From NCBI RefSeq assembly GCF_001625365.1, contig NZ_LJJF01000001.1, positions 6,008,501 to 6,072,500 of the forward strand: 64,000 nucleotides of DNA, written 5' to 3'. The notes under the pieces were generated by a model, which worked only from the letters and a program-made list of their open reading frames with translations, made no database searches and was not told the DNA's origin. The stretch comes from Streptomyces sp. MJM8645 (GTDB lineage Bacteria; Actinomycetota; Actinomycetes; Streptomycetales; Streptomycetaceae). The translations under genes and the position numbers were made by a program. Each line of letters opens with the position of its first letter. Position 1 is the stretch's first letter. Shown here one piece after another: positions 1 through 7,317 of this stretch.

Positions 1-869
1 TGGGGGCGCAGGCGCACGAGGCGGCCAACCGGCTGCACGCCGTCGTCTCCCTGATCGAACTCGGCCGCCACGAACAGGCGGTGGAGTTCGCCACCGCCGA
101 GCTCGCGCTCGCCCAGCAGCTCACCGACCGGGTGGTCGCGGCGGTCGGCGAACCGGTGCTGGCCGCGTTGCTGCTCGGCAAGGCGGCCCAAGCGGCCGAG
201 CGGGGAGTGGAGTTGACCCTCACCGATGACAGTCGGATCGACGACGGGCTGCTGCCGCCCGGGCTCTCCTCGCGGGACCTGATCACCGTCCTCGGCAACC
301 TGATCGACAACGCCGTGGACGCCGCCATCGCCGGAGCCGCGCAGAGCACGGTGGCGCCGGAGGTCACCGTCACCGTGCGAATCGACGCGGGTGGTAGCGG
401 TGCGGACGACGGCGGTGCGGACGATGGTGGTTCGGGCGACGGCGGTTCGGACGATGGTGGTTCGGGCGACGGTGGTTCGGCGGGCGGTGGTGTGGCGGGC
501 GGTGACGTGGCTCCGGGTGGGGGCGGTTGCCTGCTGCTGCGCGTCGCCGACACCGGGGCGGGGATCGACCCGGCCGCCGTCGAGGACGTGTTCCGGCGCG
601 GCTGGAGCACCAAGCAGGACGGGCGCGGGCATGGTCTCGGGCTGGCGCTGGTGGCCCAGGCCGCCCGGCGCAACGGCGGCAGCGTCGCGGTCGGGCGTGA
701 CCGGGGTGCGGTGCTCACCGTCCGGCTGCCGCTCGCCGGGCTGCCGGCGCGACCCGGTGAGCGGCAACCGGGGCAACCGGGGCGGCCGGAGCAACTTGGG
801 CGGCCGGAGCAATTCGGCCAGGCAGGGCAACCGGGGCAACAGGGCCGGCGGGAAGGGGCGTCGCGATGA
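1..869 (+). CDS. Sensor histidine kinase, CitA/DcuS type (C-terminal part)
   Basis: This is the 3' part of a gene that starts before the window; the frame is open from base 3. The first visible residues carry the dimerisation and phospho-acceptor region typical of CitA/DcuS kinases (AHEAANRLH followed by VVSLIELGR). An N box (GNLIDNAVDAA) and a G box (DTGAGID, then GHGLGLALV) of the HATPase domain follow. Between the N and G boxes is a long Gly/Asp/Ser insertion encoded by a 15-bp tandem repeat. The C-terminal tail is rich in PGQ/PEQ repeats. The stop overlaps the start of the response regulator (ATGA at 866-869), so the two are translationally coupled and form a two-component pair, probably sensing a carboxylate such as citrate (inference from family). 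Confidence 0.9.
   Translation, partial: GAQAHEAANRLHAVVSLIELGRHEQAVEFATAELALAQQLTDRVVAAVGEPVLAALLLGKAAQAAERGVELTLTDDSRIDDGLLPPGLSSRDLITVLGNLIDNAVDAAIAGAAQSTVAPEVTVTVRIDAGGSGADDGGADDGGSGDGGSDDGGSGDGGSAGGGVAGGDVAPGGGGCLLLRVADTGAGIDPAAVEDVFRRGWSTKQDGRGHGLGLALVAQAARRNGGSVAVGRDRGAVLTVRLPLAGLPARPGERQPGQPGRPEQLGRPEQFGQAGQPGQQGRREGASR
401..505 (+). repeat. 15-bp tandem repeat, 7 copies, inside the kinase ATPase domain
   Basis: Seven degenerate 15-bp units, such as tgcggacgacggcgg and ttcgggcgacggtgg, run in frame and encode (D/G)DGG(S/A)-like repeats. The insertion lies between the N and G boxes of the histidine kinase. Because the unit is a multiple of three, copy number can change without breaking the frame. 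Confidence 0.85.
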
Positions 870-1606
870 CCGAGGCGACCGCCGCTCCGGGGATCTCCGT
901 GCTGGTCGTCGAGGACGACCCAGTGGCCGCAGCCGCGCACACCCTCTACGTCGAGCGCGAACCCGGCTTCCACGCCGCCGGGACGGTGCACAGCTGCGCC
1001 GACGCGCTGCGCTTCCTGGACCGCGCCCGCGCTGCCGGGAGGCCCGTCGGCCTGACCCTGCTCGACCTCTACCTGCCGGACGGCCATGGCCTCCAGCTCT
1101 GCCGCTCGCTGCGCGCCGCCGGCCACACCACCGATGTCATCGCGGTGACCTCGGCCCGCGACCTGGCGATGGTGCGGCAGGCCGTGTCGGCGGGCGTGGT
1201 CCAGTACCTGCTGAAACCGTTCAGCGCCGCCGCCCTGCACGATCGCCTGGAGCGCTACGCCCGCTACCGCGACAGCCTCGGGCGCACCGGCGAGGCGACC
1301 GGGCAGGACGAGGTCGACCAGGCGTTCGCCCTGCTCCGCACGCCCGAGCGCAGCAGCCTCCCCAAGGGCCTGAGTGCGCCCACCCTGGACGCCGTCGCCT
1401 CCGTGCTGCGCGAGACGGCGACGGGCCTGTCCTCCGCCGCCGCGGGCGCCGCCGCCGGGGTCTCGCGGATCACCGCGCGCCGCTACCTCGAACACCTCGT
1501 CGACACCGGGCGGGCGGTGCGGGAGCCGCAGTACGGGAGCGTGGGGCGGCCGGAGCTCTGCTACCGGTGGAAGGGCGGTGGGGCGGCTCCGGGTCGGCGG
1601 GGGTGA
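866..1606 (+). CDS. Response regulator, CitB/DctR type
   Basis: This 246-aa protein is the partner of the kinase just upstream. Residues 10-125 form a receiver domain with the acidic pair E16/D17 and D18, the phospho-acceptor D67 in LLDLYLPDGHG and the conserved Lys in YLLKPF. Residues from about 165 form a helix-turn-helix of the CitB/DctR type (TATGLSSAAAGAAAGVSRITARRYLEHLV). The start ATG overlaps the kinase stop by one base, which fixes it. Likely targets are transport or catabolic genes for a carboxylate, but no operator can be assigned here. Confidence 0.93.
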   Translation: MTEATAAPGISVLVVEDDPVAAAAHTLYVEREPGFHAAGTVHSCADALRFLDRARAAGRPVGLTLLDLYLPDGHGLQLCRSLRAAGHTTDVIAVTSARDLAMVRQAVSAGVVQYLLKPFSAAALHDRLERYARYRDSLGRTGEATGQDEVDQAFALLRTPERSSLPKGLSAPTLDAVASVLRETATGLSSAAAGAAAGVSRITARRYLEHLVDTGRAVREPQYGSVGRPELCYRWKGGGAAPGRRG

Positions 1607-1711
1607 GGGCCGTGACCTTTTCGCCGGTCGCTCGTTGGAAGGACCGGGGGCGGTTCACTCACTCGGGTGGTTCTGGGGGCCCCTGGGGTATCCCGCCAGG
1701 TCAGGGGCAGT

Positions 1712-1730
1712 AAAGTTAGGCTTACCTAAC
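1712..1730 (+). promoter_or_regulatory. Iron box (DmdR/IdeR operator)
   Basis: The 19-bp site contains the perfect inverted repeat gttagg-ctta-cctaac (1715-1730), matching the actinobacterial iron-box pattern bound by DmdR/IdeR repressors. It ends 18 bp before the TTG start of the diaminobutyrate aminotransferase, so it should repress this pair of genes when iron is sufficient. Confidence 0.9.
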
Positions 1731-1748
1731 TTCTTCTGGGGGTTTGCC

Positions 1749-3275
1749 TTGTCGCTCGCCGCCGTTCCCGCCCAGGCCCCGGCCTCCTCCTCCGGAGATG
1801 TTGGAGCCGCCGGAGCTCTCGGAGCCGCCGGAGCTGTCGGAGGTGTCGAAGCCGCTGGTGTCGCTGGAGCCGCCGGTGCCCCGGCCTCCGGCGAGGCCAT
1901 CCTGCGCCGCCAGCGCGTACGCGAGTCCGCCGCCCGTACGTACGCCCGGTCCTTCCCGATCGTCCCGGTGCGGGCCCACGGCATGACCGTCGAGGGTGCC
2001 GACGGGCGGCGCTACCTGGACTGCCTCTCCGGCGCCGGGACGCTCGCCCTCGGGCACAACCACCCTGTGGTGCTGGAAGCGATCCGCCGCACCCTCGACA
2101 GCGGCGCCCCGCTGCACCTGCTCGACCTCGCCACCGCTGAGAAGGACGACTTCACCAGCGCCCTCTTCGAGAGCCTGCCCGCCGACTTCGCCGCCGGCGC
2201 CCGGATCCACTTCTGCGGGCCCGCCGGCACCGACGCCGTCGAGGCCGCGCTCAAACTGATGCAGACCGCCACCGGCAGGTCCGGCGCGCTCGCTTTCACC
2301 GGTGCCTACCACGGCATGACCGCCGGAGCCCTCGCGCTCACCGGCAACGTCGCCGTCAAGGAACCGCTGCCGAGCGGCGGCGAGGTCGTCCGGCTGCCCT
2401 ACCCGTACGGCTACCGCTGCCCGTTCGGCGTCGGCGGCGAGGCCGGCGCCGACCTCGCCGCGACCTACGTCGAACGGCTGCTCGACGACCCCTCGGGCGG
2501 GGTCGTCCCGCCCGCCGCGATGATCCTGGAAGCCGTCCAGGGCGAGGGCGGCGTCGTCCCCGCGCCCGACGGCTGGCTGCGCGAGATGCGCCGGATCACC
2601 GCCGAACGCGGCATCCCGCTGATCGTCGACGAGGTGCAGACCGGCGTCGGGCGCACCGGGGCGATGTGGGCCGTCGAGCACAGCGGCATCGTCCCGGACG
2701 CCATGGTGCTCTCCAAGGCCATCGGCGGCAGCCTGCCGCTCGCCGTCGTCGTCTACCGGGAGGACTACGACGGCTGGCGCCCCGGCGCCCACACCGGAAC
2801 CTTCCGCGGCAACACCCTCGCCATGGCCGCCGGCGCCGCCACCCTGCGCTACGTCGCCGCCCACGGACTGGCCGAGCGCGCCGCCGTCGTCGGCGAGCGG
2901 ATGACCGCCCGGCTGCGCGGGCTCGCCGCCGAACTGCCGGTGATCGGCGACGTGCGCGGGCGCGGCCTGATGCTCGGCGTCGAACTCGTCGACCCCGCCG
3001 CCGAACCGGACGCCTGCGGGGCCCGGCCGGCCGACCCGGGGCTCGCCCGCCGGGTCCGGGAGGCTTGCCTGGCGCGCGGGCTGATCGTCGAACTCGGCGG
3101 GCGCCACGACGCGGTGCTGCGACTGCTGCCGCCGCTCACCATCACCGACGAGCAGGTCGCTGCGGTGCTCGACCGGCTTGCCGACGCGATCGCGGCCGCG
3201 GCGGCCCTCGATTCCGCCGCAGCGGCGAGCCCTGTGGCGAGCCCTGCGGCTCCCGCGGCCCGGGGCGCCGAATGA
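1749..3275 (+). CDS. Diaminobutyrate--2-oxoglutarate aminotransferase (class III)
   Basis: This roughly 508-aa PLP enzyme converts aspartate semialdehyde and glutamate to L-2,4-diaminobutyrate. Class III aminotransferase hallmarks are present: FCGPAGTDAVEAA for the cofactor phosphate, the EAVQGEGGVVP segment, IVDEVQTGVGRTG and the Schiff-base lysine in MVLSKAIGGS (about residue 323). TTG at 1749 is chosen because no ATG or GTG lies upstream of the conserved ILRRQ start region, and it sits just behind the iron box. The first 35 residues are an Ala/Gly-rich low-complexity leader not typical of the family. The gene overlaps the decarboxylase by ATGA. DABA aminotransferase plus decarboxylase is the known route to 1,3-diaminopropane in citrate siderophores. 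Confidence 0.88.
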   Translation: MSLAAVPAQAPASSSGDVGAAGALGAAGAVGGVEAAGVAGAAGAPASGEAILRRQRVRESAARTYARSFPIVPVRAHGMTVEGADGRRYLDCLSGAGTLALGHNHPVVLEAIRRTLDSGAPLHLLDLATAEKDDFTSALFESLPADFAAGARIHFCGPAGTDAVEAALKLMQTATGRSGALAFTGAYHGMTAGALALTGNVAVKEPLPSGGEVVRLPYPYGYRCPFGVGGEAGADLAATYVERLLDDPSGGVVPPAAMILEAVQGEGGVVPAPDGWLREMRRITAERGIPLIVDEVQTGVGRTGAMWAVEHSGIVPDAMVLSKAIGGSLPLAVVVYREDYDGWRPGAHTGTFRGNTLAMAAGAATLRYVAAHGLAERAAVVGERMTARLRGLAAELPVIGDVRGRGLMLGVELVDPAAEPDACGARPADPGLARRVREACLARGLIVELGGRHDAVLRLLPPLTITDEQVAAVLDRLADAIAAAAALDSAAAASPVASPAAPAARGAE

Positions 3276-4894
3276 GCGCGGGGCGAGGGGGCGGTGGCGC
3301 TTCAGGGGAAGGCTCGGGAGGAGGCTCGGGCGCCCGATCCGGGGCCGGTGGTGACTCCGGGGCCGCGGGCGGGGCCGGGGCCGGGGGTGGTTCCGGCGCC
3401 GCCGCCGGACTGCCCGGCGGGCCCGCCCCGTTGGACGCCCTCGCGGGCGGCGTCGGCGGGCCCGGCGCGCTCGGGCCGCTGCTGGCCACCGTCCTCGACG
3501 CGCTCGACCACGGCATCGCCCTGCGCGGCGGGCCGCTGCCCGCAGGCAGTCCGGCCGAGCTCGGCGCGCTGGTCGCCGACGGCCTGGCCGGCGCCCATGG
3601 GCCCGGCGCGCTCGCCCGCCTCACCGAACTCCTCGCCTACGGCGCCGCCGACCCCGCAGACCCGGCCTGCGCCGCCCACCTGCACTGCCCGCCGCTCGCC
3701 GTGGCCGCCGCCGCCGACCTCGCGGTCAGTGCCCTCAACCCCTCCCAGGACTCCTGGGACCAGGCCCCCGCCGCCACCGCCCTGGAGACCGCCCTCCTCG
3801 CCGAACTCGCCACCCTGGTCGGCTACGACCCGGCCCGCGCCGCCGGCGTCCTCACCTCCGGCGGCACCGAGTCCAACCTCATGGGCCTGATGCTGGCGCG
3901 GGACCAGAAGCTGGACGGCATCGTCGAGTTGGACGGCATCCCGGCCGGAGTCCGGCCGTGCATCGTCGCCTCCGAGGCCGCGCACTTCTCCGTCCAGCGC
4001 GCCGCCGCCCTGCTCGGGCTCGGCGAGCGCGCCGTCACCACCGTCCCCGTCGACCGGCAACTCCGAATGGAACCAAAGGAGTTGGAGCGAACCCTGGCCG
4101 AGGCCAGCTGGGCCGGACGCACCCCGATCGCCATCGTCGCCACCGCCGGCACCACCGACACCGGCGGCATCGACCCGCTGCACGTCGCCGCCGACCTGGC
4201 CGGCCGCTACGGCGCCTGGCTGCACGTCGACGCCGCGTACGGCGGCGGCGCGCTGCTCTCCGACCGGCTCGCCCCGCTCCTCGACGGCATCGACCGCGCC
4301 GACTCCGTCTCCCTCGACTGGCACAAACTCGGCTGGCAGCCCGCCGCCGCCGGCGTCTTCCTGGTCCGCCGCACCGAGACCTACGTCTCGCTCGCCCGCC
4401 GCGCCGAGTACCTCAACCCCGTCGACGACGAGCAGGCCGGCTACCCCAGCCTGCTCGGCCGCTCGCTGCGCACCACCCGGCGGGCCGACGCCTTCAAGCT
4501 CGCCGTCACCTTGCGCACCCTTGGTCGCGACGGGCTCGGCCGGCTCGTCGACGCCTGCCACGAACTCGCCCGGTCCGCTGCCGAGGCCGTCCGCGCCGAA
4601 CCGTCGCTCGAACTCCACGCCGAACCCGCGCTGACCGTCCTGCTGTTCCGCTACCGACCGCCGGGCCTGACCGACGAGGCCGCCGTCGACGAACTCAACG
4701 GCAGCCTGCGCCGGTTGCTGCTGCGCACCGGGCGGGCGGTGGTCGGGCGGACCGAACTCCCGGGCGAGGGGCCCGGCCGGGTGCGGCTCAAGCTCACCTT
4801 GCTCAACCCGCACGCCACGGTGGGGGAGGTCCGTGCACTGCTGCGCGAGGTGGTGGGCGCCGGGCGGAAGGCCGAGGGGGACCGGGCCGGCTAG
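3272..4894 (+). CDS. L-2,4-diaminobutyrate decarboxylase (PLP group II)
   Basis: This protein of about 540 aa is a group II PLP decarboxylase. Visible marks are the substrate-loop region NPSQDSWDQAPAATALE, LTSGGTESNLMGLMLARD, VHVDAAYGGGALLS-type Asp/Ala positions and the PLP lysine in SLDWHKLGWQ (about residue 352). It should remove the carboxyl group of diaminobutyrate to give 1,3-diaminopropane, using the product of the upstream gene. The start ATG overlaps the aminotransferase stop. The first 50 residues are almost only Gly, Ser and Ala, an unusual N-terminal extension. Another amine product (for example from a related amino acid) cannot be excluded. Confidence 0.88.
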   Translation: MSAGRGGGGASGEGSGGGSGARSGAGGDSGAAGGAGAGGGSGAAAGLPGGPAPLDALAGGVGGPGALGPLLATVLDALDHGIALRGGPLPAGSPAELGALVADGLAGAHGPGALARLTELLAYGAADPADPACAAHLHCPPLAVAAAADLAVSALNPSQDSWDQAPAATALETALLAELATLVGYDPARAAGVLTSGGTESNLMGLMLARDQKLDGIVELDGIPAGVRPCIVASEAAHFSVQRAAALLGLGERAVTTVPVDRQLRMEPKELERTLAEASWAGRTPIAIVATAGTTDTGGIDPLHVAADLAGRYGAWLHVDAAYGGGALLSDRLAPLLDGIDRADSVSLDWHKLGWQPAAAGVFLVRRTETYVSLARRAEYLNPVDDEQAGYPSLLGRSLRTTRRADAFKLAVTLRTLGRDGLGRLVDACHELARSAAEAVRAEPSLELHAEPALTVLLFRYRPPGLTDEAAVDELNGSLRRLLLRTGRAVVGRTELPGEGPGRVRLKLTLLNPHATVGEVRALLREVVGAGRKAEGDRAG

Positions 4895-5017
4895 GCGCGT
4901 GCTGCGGGGGATCGGTCATCGCCGGGGAGTCGGTTGTCGTCGGCCGCCCGGCGCCCGGGCAGGCCCCGTTCGAGACCGAGGACCAGGGCGCCGATTCGTG
5001 ACCGCGACCGGATGACC

Positions 5018-5055
<38 letters not shown>

Positions 5056-5058
5056 CCG

Positions 5059-5862
5059 TCAGTCGCTCAGGAGGAGGGTGCGGGTGAGCTCCCAGGTCTC
5101 CGGGTCGGCGGCGACCAGCAGGCCGTTCTCGCAGCCGGGGGCCTCGGGGCGGTAGGGGGTGCCGTCCAGCCGGGCGGACACGCCGCCAGCCTCGGTGACG
5201 AGCAGGGAGCCGGGGGCGTGGTCCCAGGGGAGGGTGCGCCAGTAGAGGAGGAAGTCGAAGCGGCCCTCGACGACGTCCGGGTACTCGATTCCGGCCGCGT
5301 GCCGGCCGGGGGAGACCTCGCCGAAGGCCGACTCGTTGGCCTGTAGGCGCCGGCGGTGTTCCGGGTCGAGGTAGCGGCTCTTCACGGATCCGCGCAGCTT
5401 CGCGGCGTCGCGCGGTGCCGGCGGCCGGGTCAGGCGTACGCCGTCGCGCCAGGCCCCGGAGCCCAGTTCGGCGCAGTAGGCGGTGGCGGTGGCGGGCTGC
5501 CAGATCCAGGAGGCGACGGTCTCCCCGCCGCGGACGAGCGAGCACATCACGGCGTACTCGGGGCGGCCGGCGACGAAGTTGGAGGTGCCGTCGACCGGGT
5601 CGACCAGCCAGGCGGCGGGCTCGTCGTGGAGGGCCTGGGCGAGTTCGGGGTCGGCGGAGACGGCCTCCTCGCCGACCACGGGGATGGGCAGCAGCTCGCG
5701 CAGGCGGCGGGCGATGATCGCCTCGGCCTCGCGGTCGGCGACCGTCACGATCTCGCCGGGCGCCTTCTCCATCACCTCGCCGGCGGCCAGCGCACGGAAG
5801 CGCGGCTCCACCACCTCGGCCGACGCCTCGGCGAGTATCTCCGCGACCTTGTCCATCAGCAC
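5059..5862 (-). CDS. Inositol monophosphatase family protein
   Basis: The predicted 267-aa protein has both IMPase signatures: GEEA with WLVDPVDGTSNF (metal ligands) in the first half and WDHAPGSLLVTEAGG near the C-terminus. Family members hydrolyse inositol phosphate, histidinol phosphate or nucleotide 3'-phosphates, and the substrate cannot be told from sequence. GTG at 5862 is preferred because an AGGGAG ribosome site lies 7 bases upstream and the length then matches the family (about 260-270 aa). The gene follows the siderophore synthesis operon on the same strand but is separated from it by a 62-bp palindrome, so it may be only partly co-transcribed. Confidence 0.85.
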   Translation of the reverse strand: MLMDKVAEILAEASAEVVEPRFRALAAGEVMEKAPGEIVTVADREAEAIIARRLRELLPIPVVGEEAVSADPELAQALHDEPAAWLVDPVDGTSNFVAGRPEYAVMCSLVRGGETVASWIWQPATATAYCAELGSGAWRDGVRLTRPPAPRDAAKLRGSVKSRYLDPEHRRRLQANESAFGEVSPGRHAAGIEYPDVVEGRFDFLLYWRTLPWDHAPGSLLVTEAGGVSARLDGTPYRPEAPGCENGLLVAADPETWELTRTLLLSD

Positions 5863-6001
5863 GTTCGCGCTCCCTTCGCTGCCTACCACTGTCGCACGAG
5901 TGTGCGGAGGTGACCTGCGGCGACCCCTGGGGCGGGCGGGGCCCACGGGTGGCGTCCGGCGCGTGGACGGGCGGGCGGCGGGGCGCGAACAGGGGGCGGC
6001 G

Positions 6002-6063
6002 AACAGATAACAGCTGACAGATAACAGATTTCGAAATCTGTTATCTGTCAGCTGTTATCTGTT
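6002..6063. terminator. Perfect 62-bp palindrome built of 7-bp units
   Basis: Bases 6002-6063 are perfectly self-complementary (31-bp arms, no loop, centre tttcgaaa at 6029-6036). The sequence reads as head-to-head heptamers of the type acagata/acagctg and their complements. It lies 28 bases after the stop of the PLP decarboxylase (minus strand). It is AT-rich in a very GC-rich region. A transcription terminator is the most likely role; related copies lie at 13295, 28084 and 33956. Confidence 0.75.
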
Positions 6064-6090
6064 ACCTGTCGACCGTCATCCGGGGTGCCC

Positions 6091-7317
6091 TCAGCCGCCC
6101 AGGTAGTGGAACCCCGGGCGCGGGTGCATCAGGAACTCGTGGTGCGAGATGTTCCAGGCGTACGCGCCCGCCATCGCGAACAGCACGCGGTCGGCCGCCC
6201 GCAGGCCGTCGGCGTCGGAGGCGGCCCGGGCGAGGACGTCCTTCGGGGTGCAGAGCTGGCCGGCCAGGGTGGCGCGGCCGGTGGCGACGGCGGGGCGCGG
6301 CCACGGATGCGGCCAGGTGTCGACCGGGAGCACCTCGAAGGGCTGGGAGTGCCCCCGGGTGGCGGGGGTGCGCAGGTGGTGGGTGCCGCCACGGACCACC
6401 GCGAAGTCCTCGCCGTGGCTCTGCTTCACATCCAGCACCTCGGTCGCGTACCAGCCGCAGTGGGCGGTCAGGGCCCGGCCGGGTTCGATCCGCAGGGTCA
6501 GGCCGGGGTGGGCGTCCAGCAGCTTGGCCAGCCCTTCGCCGAAGGCCGTCCAGTCGAAGTGGTTCGCCGGGTCCTCGTAGTCCACGGCCATCCCGCCGCC
6601 GACGTTGACCTCCGCCAGCGGGAAGCCGTGCCGCTCGGCCAGCGCGGCCGACCAGGCCACGATCTGCTCGGCGACGGCCAGTTGCTCCGCCGCCGCGAGC
6701 CCGCTGGCCAGATGGGCGTGCACGCCGCGCAGGCGCAGTTGCCGTCCGAGCGGGCCGGTGCCGGGGCCGGTGCCGGGGCCTTCGCCGGTGAGCTGGCGCA
6801 CGCACTCCTCGGCGCGGTCCGGGTCGAGCCCGAACGGCGTCGGCCGCCCGCCCATCGCGAGTGCCACCGCGTCGAGCGCACCGGTGGCGACCGGCAGGTT
6901 GACCCGTAACAGCACGTCGACCACCGTGCCCGGCCGGTCCGCGAGGACGGCGTCGAGCCGGTGCAGTTCCTGCTCGCTCTCGATGTGCCAGCGGTGCACC
7001 CCGGCGTCCACGGCGGCAGCGATCTCGGCGGGCGTCTTGCCGGGGCCGCCGAAGGCCAGCGGCGCGTCCGGCACGGCCGCCCGCACGTGCGCCAACTCGC
7101 CTCCGCTGGAGACCTCGTAGCCGTCGACCGCGTCGCGCAGCGCGGCCAGCAGTGGCGCCTCGGGGTTGGCCTTGGCGGCGTAGTACAGCTCGACCCGCGC
7201 GGGCAGCGCGGCCCGGACGGCGGCGGCGTGCGCGCGCAGCGCCGCCAGGTCGTAGACGTAGGCGGGCAGGGCGTCGGGTGCGAGGGCGGCGACGTGCCGG
7301 CGGACGATCTCGGTCAT
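6091..7317 (-). CDS. Fold-III PLP decarboxylase of siderophore pathway (PvsE/SbnH-like)
   Basis: The 408-aa protein belongs to the alanine-racemase-fold decarboxylases that include diaminopimelate decarboxylase and the siderophore enzymes PvsE and SbnH. It has the PLP lysine in YYAAKANPEAP (K49), the glycine loop VNVGGGMAVDYE, IEPGRAL, and the cross-subunit cysteine in the motif LCTPKDVLAR, which is the form seen in siderophore decarboxylases rather than CESGD of LysA. In vibrioferrin synthesis the homologue decarboxylates a citryl-amino acid intermediate. The ATG at 7317 overlaps the upstream synthetase stop. A short GEGPGTGPGTGP loop is an oddity. It is the last gene of the operon. Confidence 0.85.
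   Translation of the reverse strand: MTEIVRRHVAALAPDALPAYVYDLAALRAHAAAVRAALPARVELYYAAKANPEAPLLAALRDAVDGYEVSSGGELAHVRAAVPDAPLAFGGPGKTPAEIAAAVDAGVHRWHIESEQELHRLDAVLADRPGTVVDVLLRVNLPVATGALDAVALAMGGRPTPFGLDPDRAEECVRQLTGEGPGTGPGTGPLGRQLRLRGVHAHLASGLAAAEQLAVAEQIVAWSAALAERHGFPLAEVNVGGGMAVDYEDPANHFDWTAFGEGLAKLLDAHPGLTLRIEPGRALTAHCGWYATEVLDVKQSHGEDFAVVRGGTHHLRTPATRGHSQPFEVLPVDTWPHPWPRPAVATGRATLAGQLCTPKDVLARAASDADGLRAADRVLFAMAGAYAWNISHHEFLMHPRPGFHYLGG

Noticed and set aside
1722..3107. Long open frame antisense to the DABA aminotransferase
   Set aside because: High GC leaves antisense frames open; this one has no domain, no ribosome site, and lies over a clearly recognised class III aminotransferase.
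3302..4813. 503-codon antisense frame over the DABA decarboxylase
   Set aside because: It mirrors the G/C-biased codons of the real gene and encodes only Gly/Val/Gln-rich sequence.
6002..6063. Insertion-sequence terminal repeats or phage attachment site
   Set aside because: No transposase or integrase gene is near any of the four palindromes, and no target-site duplication is seen.
6091..7317. Housekeeping diaminopimelate decarboxylase (lysA)
   Set aside because: The cysteine motif is LCTPKD as in PvsE/SbnH-type enzymes, and the gene is translationally coupled to an NIS synthetase.
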